A DNA stretch of 64,000 nt, taken from NCBI RefSeq assembly GCF_003011965.1, contig NZ_PXWG01000014.1, forward strand, positions 1 through 64,000, in the 5' to 3' direction. This document shows, piece after piece, positions 52,432-61,100 of the stretch. Within the stretch, counting starts at the first letter, position 1; each line of letters starts with the position of its first letter. Source of the stretch: Streptosporangium nondiastaticum. GTDB lineage: Bacteria > Actinomycetota > Actinomycetes > Streptomycetales > Streptomycetaceae. Made by a program: the position numbers and the translations under genes. The notes below the pieces were generated by a model. It had not been told where the DNA came from. It did no database searches and saw only the letters and a program-made list of their open reading frames with translations.

Positions 52432-52612
52432 TAGCGCAGCGCCGAGTGGGTGCGGAGGCGGGCGCGTTCGCACCAGGTCCTGATCGCCGAGGAGCAGCCG
52501 GAGCCGGCCGCCCAGCACGTACATCCACTCGTAGCCCTCGTGGGATTTTTGCTCGGAGGTGCGGCGCCGCGCCGGGATGACCACCTTATGCGCCTGCAGG
52601 CCGCCGGTCCGG
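52432..52612 (-). pseudogene. Orphaned cupin part of a broken XRE-cupin regulator
   Basis: Reading from the edge of the octamer repeat, the minus strand encodes RTGGLQAHKVVIPARRRTSE and HEGYEWMYVLGGRLRLLLGD, the typical start of the cupin sensor domain of XRE-cupin regulators. It is out of frame with the HTH part at 52649-52945. The end of the cupin is also degenerate. Confidence 0.7.
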
Positions 52613-52663
52613 CGGGTCAGCGGGTCAGCGGGTCAGCGGGTCAGCGGGTCAGCGGGTCAGCGG
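52613..52663 (-). repeat. Octamer tandem repeat (6 copies) breaking a regulator gene
   Basis: Six perfect copies of CGGGTCAG (52613-52660) plus a partial CGG. On the coding strand CTGACCCG entered in the HTH frame gives Leu-Thr-Arg-stop as soon as a second copy follows. With a single copy the frame would read through into the cupin part. Confidence 0.92.
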
Positions 52664-52945
52664 AATGAACGTCATGCCCTTGTGCTGCACCGGGCGCAGG
52701 TGGATGCGCGGGTCGCCGGTCGGCGGCGCGCCGACGAGTTCGTCGATCTGCACGCCGTACGCCTGGGCGAGCCGCAGCAGGAGTTCGAGCGTGGGGCGGC
52801 GGCGGTGACCGGCCTCCAACCGCGACAGCGTGGACACCGAGATGCCCGTCCCGGCCGCCACCTCGACGAGGGTCGTCCCGCGTTGCTTGCGGATCGCGCG
52901 TAACCGGGGACCGCCCCGGGCCGGCATCTCGTCTATGTTTGCCAT
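52649..52945 (-). CDS. XRE-family regulator truncated before its cupin domain
   Basis: 98-residue remaining open frame. The HTH is LRAIRKQRGTTLVEVAAGTG, ISVSTLSRLEAGHRRRPTLE. The chain ends MTFIPLTR and stops inside the octamer repeat. Intact relatives are about 190-200 residues with a C-terminal cupin, whose sequence survives out of frame just downstream. The DNA-binding domain may still work but would have lost ligand sensing. Divergent from the oxidoreductase-methyltransferase gene (50 nt), its probable target. Confidence 0.8.
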   Translation of the reverse strand: MANIDEMPARGGPRLRAIRKQRGTTLVEVAAGTGISVSTLSRLEAGHRRRPTLELLLRLAQAYGVQIDELVGAPPTGDPRIHLRPVQHKGMTFIPLTR

Positions 52946-52995
52946 TCCGGCAACATTAATTTACGACCCTTCCGCCGTGAACCGATGCTGGCGCC

Positions 52996-54543
52996 ATGAC
53001 GCAGAAATTCGATGTCGCGGTGCTCGGCGGTGGTGCCGCCGGGCTGAGCGGCGCACTGACACTGGGCAGGGCCCGCCGTTCGGTGGCCGTGGTCGACGCC
53101 GGATCGCCACGCAACGCACCCTCGGCCGCCGTGCACGGATTCCTGTCCCGCGACGGGATCAGTCCGCGCGAACTCGCCCGGATCGGGCGTGCGGAGGTCG
53201 AGCGCTACGGCGGGCTCGTACTGAAGGCGACGGCCGTCGAGGCGCGTCGTGACGACAACGTGTTCACGGTGGTCCTGGATGACGGCCGGTCCGTCACCGC
53301 GCGGCGGTTGCTGGTGACCACCGGCCTCGCCGACGAGCTGCCCGGCATCCCCGGGGTGGCGGAGCGCTGGGGCCGCGACGTGGTGCACTGCCCGCACTGC
53401 CACGGATGGGAGTTGCGTGACCAGCCCGTCGGCGTGATCGCCACGCACCCGCAGTGGGCCGTGCGCCAGGCGCTGATGTTCCGCCAGCTGGCCTCGGAGG
53501 TCACCTTCTTCCAGCACACCGCCCCGGCCCTGACCGAGCAACAGGTGGCCCAGTTGGCCGCCTGGGGCATCGGCGTGGTCGACGGGACCGTGGACTCGCT
53601 GGACGTGACCGGTGACCGGATCACCGGTGTGCGGCTGGCCGACGGGACGGTCGCGGCCTGTTCCGTGGTGGTCGTCGCGCCGCGGCTGGCGGCCAACTCC
53701 GGGGTGCTCACGGGCCTCGGCATCGAGCCTGTCCCGAACCCTATGGGCATCGGCGAGGCGATCGCGGCCGACCCGACGGGGCTGACGGAGGTGCCCGGGG
53801 TGTGGGTCGCCGGCAACGTCACCGACCTCGGCGCGCAGGTGATGGCCTCGGCCGCCGGCGGGGCGGCCGCGGCCACCGCGATCAACGCCGACCTCGTGGC
53901 CGAGGACACCCGGCTCATCGACCGCCTGATGTCGGGCGACTACTGGGAGGAGCAGTACGGGTCGGGGAAACGGGTCTGGAGCGGAAAACCCAATCCGCAG
54001 GTGGTCGTCACCGCGGCCGGCCTCCCGCCCGGCACGGCGCTGGACGTCGGCAGCGGCGAGGGCGCGGACTCCATCTGGCTCGCCTCGCGCGGATGGAAGG
54101 TGACCGCGGTCGACATGGCACAGGCCGGCCTGGACCGGGCCGCCCAAAGCGCCGCCGAAGTCGGCGTGGACGTCACGTGGCAGCAGGCCGACATCACGGA
54201 GTGGGACCCCGCCCCGGCGCAGTACGACCTGGTGTCGGTGCAGTTCCTGCAGCTGCCCCGGCCCGCGCGTGACGCCCTGTACCGCCGGCTGGCCGAGGCC
54301 GTCCGCCCGGGCGGGACGCTCCTCATCGTCGGTCACCACCCGGCCGACCTGGAGGTGAAGACGCTGCACCGGCCGCGCCTGCGTCACCTGATGTTCACGG
54401 CCGAAGAGGTCGCCACCGCGCTGGATCCGTCGGCGTGGGACATCACCACCACGGCCCAGGAGCGCCCGGGCACCGACTCCGACGGGCATCAGATCACGCT
54501 CACTGACGCGGTGCTGCGCGCGGTGCGGCGCGAGGCCGGCTGA
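52996..54543 (+). CDS. Bifunctional FAD-dependent oxidoreductase / class I methyltransferase
   Basis: 515-residue fusion. Residues 1-300 form a thioredoxin-reductase-like flavoprotein with FDVAVLGGGAAGLSGALTLG, a CPHC pair in VVHCPHCHGWEL and C-terminal GVWVAGNVTDLGAQVMASAA. Residues about 310-515 form a SAM methyltransferase with ALDVGSGEGADSIWLASRG and VRPGGTLLIVGHH. Such fusions are known in actinomycetes and are often controlled by a neighbouring XRE-cupin regulator. Substrate unknown; detoxification of an electrophile or thiol chemistry is possible. Confidence 0.9.
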   Translation: MTQKFDVAVLGGGAAGLSGALTLGRARRSVAVVDAGSPRNAPSAAVHGFLSRDGISPRELARIGRAEVERYGGLVLKATAVEARRDDNVFTVVLDDGRSVTARRLLVTTGLADELPGIPGVAERWGRDVVHCPHCHGWELRDQPVGVIATHPQWAVRQALMFRQLASEVTFFQHTAPALTEQQVAQLAAWGIGVVDGTVDSLDVTGDRITGVRLADGTVAACSVVVVAPRLAANSGVLTGLGIEPVPNPMGIGEAIAADPTGLTEVPGVWVAGNVTDLGAQVMASAAGGAAAATAINADLVAEDTRLIDRLMSGDYWEEQYGSGKRVWSGKPNPQVVVTAAGLPPGTALDVGSGEGADSIWLASRGWKVTAVDMAQAGLDRAAQSAAEVGVDVTWQQADITEWDPAPAQYDLVSVQFLQLPRPARDALYRRLAEAVRPGGTLLIVGHHPADLEVKTLHRPRLRHLMFTAEEVATALDPSAWDITTTAQERPGTDSDGHQITLTDAVLRAVRREAG

Positions 54544-54597
54544 CCGCGCCATGACGACGACCACGAAACCCTCAGCAGAGATCGGGAGGAGTGCATC

Positions 54598-55008
54598 ATG
54601 GCCGGCAGAGGGACGGCGGAGCGGACCGACACGCTCGTGATCGGAGGCGGTCAGGCATGGCCGGCCACCAGCTACTGGCTGACCAAGGCCGGAGTGGACC
54701 ACCTCGTCGTGGTCCGGCGGGACCGGATCGGCGGGAGCCGGCACGACCGGTGGGACGAGTTCTGCCCGGTCCTGCCGAACTTCACGTTCCTGCTGCCGGG
54801 GATGCCGTACGACGGCGACGACCCGGACGGCTTCATGCCCCGCGACGACGTGGTGAAGCACCTGTCCCGGTACGCGTCCATCACCGACCCCGCGATCCGG
54901 CTCGGCACCGAGGTGACCCGGCCGGCCGCCACGGACCACGGCCTCGTGGCGCACACCGGCGACACGGACACGTCGCCGGCACGGCTCGCTCGCGAACGCC
55001 GACCGTGA
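54598..55008 (+). pseudogene. N-terminal remnant of a flavin-containing monooxygenase
   Basis: 136 residues that match the start of FMO/CzcO-like proteins (TDTLVIGGGQAWPATSYWL, LPGMPYDGDDPDGFMPRDDV) and then run into unrelated sequence (TDTSPARLARERRP). Full-length members have about 350-450 residues. The FAD motif is damaged: GGGQAW replaces the expected GGGQAG. An RBS and ATG remain. Most likely a decaying gene. Confidence 0.7.
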
Positions 55009-55286
55009 CAGCGGTGTGACCCACTGTCCCGCCGGACCGTGCCGGCCATCGCGCCCGGCCCCGGCGCGGCTCTGAGCGTCCTCCTCACGATGCCCCTTCG
55101 AAACGCGGCCCCTCCCGTACCCCCGTCCGCACCTTCGCGCGGTACATCGTCCGCACGCTCGAGGCTTGCCCGTACCGGCACGGCCTCGCGACGGTGCTAC
55201 CGCGACCACCGGAACGGAAGTCCGCGAGAACAACGCCGACTCCGCAGACGTTCGTGCCGTCTCCTCCCTCCCAGAGAGGTGCACTG

Positions 55287-56567
55287 ATGACAGCTCAGCG
55301 AACTCCCTCCTCCGGGCTCGCACGCGACGTACGGGCCGACTTCCCGATCCTCGCGACGAAGCTCGACGGCAAGCCGCCCGTGTACCTGGACAACGCCGCG
55401 ACGACGCAGATCCCGCGCCAGGTGCTGGACGCCGTCCACGACTACTACAGCAACGACAACAGCAACGTCGGACGCGGCGTGCACACGCTCGGCATGCGGG
55501 CGACGGATCGCTTCATGCGGTCACGCGAGCGCGTCCGTGCTTTCCTGAACGCCGCCGAGGCGAGTGAGATCGTGTTCACCAAGAGCGCGACCGAATCGGT
55601 GAACCTGGTGGCGCAGGGCTTCGGCACCCACGCCGTGGCGGCCGGAGACGAAGTCCTGATCAGCGGGCTCGAACACCACTCCAACCTGCTCCCGTGGCGG
55701 CAGCTCTGCCTGCGGACCGGGGCCGTCTTGCAGGTCGCGGACGTCGACGAGTACGGCGAGCCGTCACTGGATGCCTTCCGCGCCAAGATCACCGAGAGGA
55801 CGCGGCTGATCGCGGTGGCCCACGTTTCCAACGTCCAGGGCACCGTGAACCCCGTGCGCGAGATCGCCGCGGAGGCACACAGCCACGGCATCTTCGTGGT
55901 CGTGGACGGCGCCCAGGCCGTCGCGCACCGGAGCGTGGACGTACGGGACCTCGACGCCGACTTCTACTGCTTCTCGGCGCACAAGATGTACGGTCCGCAC
56001 GGCACCGGAGTGCTGTACGGCAAGGCCGAACACTTCGAGCGGATGGAACCGCTGCTCCTCGGCGGCGGCATGACGCCGATCGCCACGTACGCGGACGGCC
56101 CCGTCGGTGCGCGCCCGCCCCTGCTGTTCGAGGCGGGCTCGCCCAACATCGCCGGCATGGTGGGCACCGCGGCGGCGATGGACTACCTCGACGGCCTCGG
56201 CCGGGACGCGGTCGGCGGGCACGACGCGGCGCTGGCGGCGCGCGCGGCCGAGGGGTTGCGCGCCCTGGACGGCGTCACCGTGTACGGCGCCCAGGCGCCG
56301 CTGGGCGGCATCGTCTCCTTCAACGTGGACGGCGTGCATCCGCATGACGTCGGCAGCCATCTGAACACCTTCGGCATCGCCACCCGCACCGGCGTGCACT
56401 GCGCGGTCCCCTTCCTCGACAGCCTCGGCATCGTCGGATCCGTCCGCGCGTCGTTCGGCGTGTACAACACGATGGAGGAGGCCGAGTTGCTCATCGACTC
56501 GGTGACGACGGCGGAGAAGGGGTTCTGGTCGATGAACCACCCCGACGAGAGGTTCCTGAAGGGCTGA
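55287..56567 (+). CDS. SufS-like cysteine desulfurase
   Basis: 426-residue class V PLP enzyme. Features are VYLDNAATTQIPRQVLDAV, SGLEHHSNLLPWRQL, DGAQAVAHRSVDV, the Schiff-base lysine in CFSAHKMYGPHG and the persulfide Cys in RTGVHCAVPFLD. It releases sulfur from cysteine. No other suf genes are present, and it sits among PKS-NRPS genes, so it may feed sulfur into the product rather than Fe-S clusters (inference). RBS GAGAGGT seven bases before the ATG. Confidence 0.9.
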   Translation: MTAQRTPSSGLARDVRADFPILATKLDGKPPVYLDNAATTQIPRQVLDAVHDYYSNDNSNVGRGVHTLGMRATDRFMRSRERVRAFLNAAEASEIVFTKSATESVNLVAQGFGTHAVAAGDEVLISGLEHHSNLLPWRQLCLRTGAVLQVADVDEYGEPSLDAFRAKITERTRLIAVAHVSNVQGTVNPVREIAAEAHSHGIFVVVDGAQAVAHRSVDVRDLDADFYCFSAHKMYGPHGTGVLYGKAEHFERMEPLLLGGGMTPIATYADGPVGARPPLLFEAGSPNIAGMVGTAAAMDYLDGLGRDAVGGHDAALAARAAEGLRALDGVTVYGAQAPLGGIVSFNVDGVHPHDVGSHLNTFGIATRTGVHCAVPFLDSLGIVGSVRASFGVYNTMEEAELLIDSVTTAEKGFWSMNHPDERFLKG

Positions 56568-56584
56568 GGAACCGGTCTGAGGAA

Positions 56585-57660
56585 CCGGCCCGCTGAAGCG
56601 ATCCGCGCGTGCCTCGCCACCGCCGGGGTCACGCAGTCCCAGGTCGAAGCCGTGGGGCACTACGTCGCAGAGGACTTCGTGGACCTGACCCTCGGCAGGT
56701 GTACATGCTCAATCCGCTGCTTCCACTGCGGAAGTCGCGCGAGATCATCACCGGCTGCCTGTCGGGCGAGCCCGGCATCGAAGTGCCGTCCGACCGGCTC
56801 CTCTACAGCGAGCATCACGTCTGCCAGGCCGTGTCCTCCTTCATCCGGTCGGGCATGAAAGAAGCCCCCGTGGTGGTCATGGGCTTTCGCGGGGAGGCGC
56901 ATTCGACAACGATTTTCCGGGGGCGGGACGAGCGGCTCGAAAGGCTCGCGACCTACAACCTCGACCCGTCGCTCGGGAAGTTCCGCGAGAACAACATCTA
57001 GCCGCTCGGCTACCGGCTCGGAGACGAGTACAAGGTCATGGGCCCGGCCCCGTACGGCGACCCGGCCGCCTACCGCGACCTCTTCGGCCCGATGTGCACA
57101 CTGCGGGACGGCGGCGATTTCGAACTGCGCACGGCTCCCGGCGTCTTCCTGACGAACGGATTCGTGCCCCGCCGGGAGAGCCAGTGGGCGGGGTCGCGCA
57201 CAACAGCAGCCTCAACGGCCTGCTGCTCCGGTCCGGGAGGTTCGAGGAGATCTTCGTCCACCCCGTGTCGCACAACGCCGGTGCGGCCGAGGGCGCCGCG
57301 CTCACGGCCGCCCAGCAGCTCGGGCCGTCCCGGCCGGGCGCGGGCGGCCGGCCGGGACGGCCGCGGATGCGGTCCGCCGGCGTGGGGCCCGGGCTCGGCA
57401 CCGCGCCGGAGATCGAGGTCCAGCTCACGGCCTGGCGCGACCTCGTCGAGTACTCCCGGCCCGCGGACATCGTCGCGGAGAGCGCGCGGCTGCCGGCCGG
57501 CGGGCTCCGTGCTGGGCTGGGCCCAGGGCCGGTCCGAGTACGGGCCCCGGGCGCTCGGCAACCGCAGCATCCTCACCGGCCCGTGGCCGCCGGGAACAAG
57601 CAGCGCAACAAGCGTCAGGCGCGAGCAGTACCGGCTGTGGCGGGGCAGGTTCTTCCTGCT
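56585..57660 (+). pseudogene. Degraded NodU/CmcH-type O-carbamoyltransferase
   Basis: Pieces of a carbamoyltransferase are spread over several frames: EAIRACLATAGVTQSQVEAV (from about 56598), then after a frameshift near 56698 VYMLNPLLPLRKSREIITG and EHHVCQAVSSFIRSGMKEAP, an in-frame TAG at 56999-57001, then YRLGDEYKVMGPAPYGDPAA, another frameshift near 57185 to VAHNSSLNGLLLRSGRFEEI, and finally VLGWAQGRSEYGPRALGNRS in the first frame again. The N-terminal third is missing. At least three frameshifts and one stop make it non-functional. Confidence 0.85.
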
Positions 57661-57885
57661 GCGACCTGAGTATTCGTAGGAATCCGACCGGTGCGGCACC
57701 TGTGGTGCCGTGAGGATGCGGGTGCGGGCCGGAACACGCGCGCCGCGGTGCGCGCTTTCGTGCGGCACATCGATCGCTCCCCCGGGGCTTGCCCTCCACC
57801 ACCGGTTCTCGTGAAGTTTGGGGAGGACCCGGACTGCCCCACCGTTGCACCGTCCGTTTTCACGACCACGGAAGAGGAACGGAGC

Positions 57886-58155
57886 GTGGACGGAATGCCT
57901 GTCGGCCGGCAGCAGATCGAGGACTGGCTGGTCGCCCGGATCGCCGGCATGCAGCGGATCGTTCCCGAGCAGGTCGACGTGGACGAGTCCTTCGTCGCCA
58001 ACGGCCTCAGCTCGAGGTCGAGCGTCGCGCTGATCGGCGATCTCGCGAAAGCACTGGGAGTCACGCTGTCGGAGACGCTGACGTGGGAGTACCCCACCAT
58101 CGCCGCGCTGGCCGAGCACGTCGCCGGCATCGGCGGGAGTCCGCACGACGACTGA
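57886..58155 (+). CDS. Free-standing acyl carrier protein
   Basis: 89-residue ACP. The phosphopantetheine serine lies in FVANGLSSRSSVALIGDLAK, followed by the helix II-III region LSETLTWEYPTIAALAEHV. It is a separate gene directly before the PKS (24 nt), so it probably carries the starter or an early intermediate. The GTG start at 57886 has AGAGG nine bases upstream; the ATG at 57895 is an alternative. Confidence 0.87.
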   Translation: MDGMPVGRQQIEDWLVARIAGMQRIVPEQVDVDESFVANGLSSRSSVALIGDLAKALGVTLSETLTWEYPTIAALAEHVAGIGGSPHDD

Positions 58156-58179
58156 CGAGCAAACAGGAGTGCGTGTCGC

Positions 58180-61100
58180 ATGGAGCCCATCGCGATCATC
58201 GGCATGGGGTGCCGGTTTCCCCGTGCCGGCAACCCCGACGAGTTCTGGCAGCTTCTGCTCGACGGGGTGGATGCGATCAGCGAAGTGCCGCCCGATCGCT
58301 GGAGCGCCGGCGAGCTCTACGACCCCGACCCCGCCGCCCCGGGAAAGATGATCACGCGCTGGGGCGGCTTCCTGGACGAGGTCGACCGCTTCGACCGTGA
58401 GTTCTTCGGCATCTCACCGCGCGAGGCGAGCGCCGTCGACCCGCAGCAGCGGCTGCTGCTGGAGGTCGCCTGGGAGGCCCTGGAGGACGCCGGCCAGGTG
58501 TCCACGGCGCTCGCCGGTACCGACACCGGCGTCTTCATCGGCATCAGCAGCTACGACTACGCCCTGCTGCAGGCCCCCCGGCTGGACGGCATCGACGCGT
58601 ACTGGGGCACGGGCGTCGCCCTCAGCGTGGCGGCCAACCGCATCTCGTACGTGCTCGACCTGCGCGGCCCGAGCCTCGCCGTCGACACGGCCTGCTCGTC
58701 CTCCCTGGTGGCCCTGCACACCGCGTGCCAGAGCTTGTGGAGCGGGCAGTCCCGGCTCGCGCTCGCCGGCGGCGTGAACCTGATCCTGTCGCCGGCCTTC
58801 GCGATCAACTTCACGAAGGCCGGCGTCATGGCCCCGGACGGCCGCTGCAAGTCGTTCGACGCCTCCGCCGACGGCTACGTCCGCGGCGAGGGCGCGGGCG
58901 TCGTGGTGCTCAAGCCGCTGGAACGCGCACTCGCCGACCACGACGCGATCCGGGCGGTGATCCGCGGCGGCGCGGTCGGGCAGGACGGGCGCACCAACGG
59001 GCTGATGGCGCCGAACGGGCGGTCCCAGGAAGATCTGCTGCGCGCCGCGCACCGGCACAGCGGCGTCGCGCCGAGCGCCATCGACTACGTCGAGGCGCAC
59101 GGCACGGGGACGCTCCTCGGCGACATGATGGAGGCCAGGGCCCTGGGGAGCGTGGTGGGCGACCGCCCGCCGGAGCGCCCGTGCGTCATCGGATCGGTGA
59201 AGTCGAACATCGGCCACCTGGAGGCCGCCGCCGGGATCGCGGGCGTGATCAAGACGGTCCTGATGGTCGAGCACCGTCAGATCCCCGCCAGCCTGCACGT
59301 CGAGAACCCCAATCCGCAGATCGACTTCGCGGCACTGCGCCTGCGGGTCGCGCGTGCCCACGAGCCGTGGCCGGAGCACGAGGGTCCGGTCCGGGCGGGT
59401 GTCAGTTCGTTCGGCTTCGGCGGGACCGGCGCCCACATCGTGCTCGAGGAGGCGCCGCCCGTCCGCTCCCACGGCGGCAACGGCCGTCCGCACACGGACG
59501 GAGCCGTCCTGCTCCCCCTCTCGGCCCGAAGCCCCGAATCGCTGCGGCGAACGGCGGAACGGCACCTGGACGTGCTCACGAGCGAGGACGATGCCCGCCC
59601 CGGCTTCGCCGACCTGGTCCACACCGCCAGTACCCGCCGCTCGCACCACCGCCACCGCCTGGCGCTCGTCGCCGGCTCCCGCGACGGGGCCGCGGAACAG
59701 CTCCGGGCCTTCCTGGCCGGCGACCCCGGCCCCGGCACGGTCTCGGGCGACGCGGCCCGGCGCCGCGGCCGCCGGCTGGCCTTCGTCTGCCCGGGGCAGG
59801 GACCGGTCTGGTGGCCGCTCGACCCGGCGCTGCGCGAGGAGCCGGCGCTGCTCGCCACGCTGGAGGAGTGCGACCGCCTGGTACGGGAGGAGGCCGGCTG
59901 GTCGCTGATCGAGCAGCTCTGGGCCGGTCAGGAGGCGTCCCGCCTCCATCAGGCCGACTTCTGCCAGCCGGCGTTGTTCGCCGTCCAGGTCGCCCTGGCG
60001 AACGTATGGCGATCGCGCGGAATCGTGCCGGACGCCGTGGTCGGCCACAGCATGGGCGAAGTCGCGGCGGCGCACCTGTCGGGCGCACTCAGCCTCAAGG
60101 ACGCCGTGGCCGTCATCTGCCGGCGCGGCCGGGTGATCCGCACCGTCTCGGGCCGGGGCCGGATGGCCGTCGTCGAACTCCCCGCCGACGCCGTACACGA
60201 CGAGCTGCGCGGTCTGGAAAGCCGTGTATCGGTGGCGGCGGTCAACGCCCCGACGTCGACGGTGATTTCGGGAGATGCAGACGCCGTCGAGGAGGTCACG
60301 GCCGGACTGCGGGAGCGAGGGGTCTTCTGCCGGATCCTGCAGTCGGTCGACTTCGCGTCGCACAGCCCGCAGATGGAGCCCCTCATGGGCGACCTCGCCG
60401 GCTCCCTGTCCGGACTGAAGCCCATGTCGCCGCGGCTGCCGATGTATTCGACGGTGACGGGCGGGACCTGCGACGGCCGCGCCCTCGACGGCGGGTACTG
60501 GGCAGAGAACATCCGGACCCCCGTGCTCTTCGCCGCGGCGGTCGACGGCCTCCTCGACGACGGCCACGACGTGTTCATCGAGCTGTCGCCGCACCCCGGG
60601 CTGCTCCCCGCGATCGCACAGAGCACCCGGACCAGGGGCCGGGAGACCATGCTCCTGGCGTCGCTGCGCCGCGACGCACCGCCGAGCGACGTCATGCTGA
60701 CGTCGCTCGGCGCGCTGTACGCCACCGGCTTCGAGCCGGACTGGACCGCGTTGCACCCCGAGCCCCGGCGCCCGGTGCGCCTGCCGGGCTACCCCTGGCA
60801 GCGCGAGCGCAGCTGGCTGCCCTCGGCGGGTGCGCTGCCGCACCTCCCCGGCCCGGCCGGCGGCCATCCCCTGCTCGGACACCACCTGCAGCTCGCCGGC
60901 GCGGCGGGGAGCCACGTCTGGGAGAGCGCCGTCAGCGCGGCGGCGCAGCCTCTTCTCGACGAGCACCGGGTCCAGGGCGTCGCCGTGCTTCCCGGCGCCG
61001 CCTGGCTGGAGATGGCGCGGGCGGCAGCGGCGCAGGTGTCGGGCGCGGGTTCGAGTGTGCTCACGGAGGTCGAGTTCCCGCGCATGCTCGCGCTGGACGA

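Noticed and set aside
52613..52663. CRISPR-like array
   Set aside because: The units are 8 nt and directly adjacent with no spacers; this is a simple tandem repeat.
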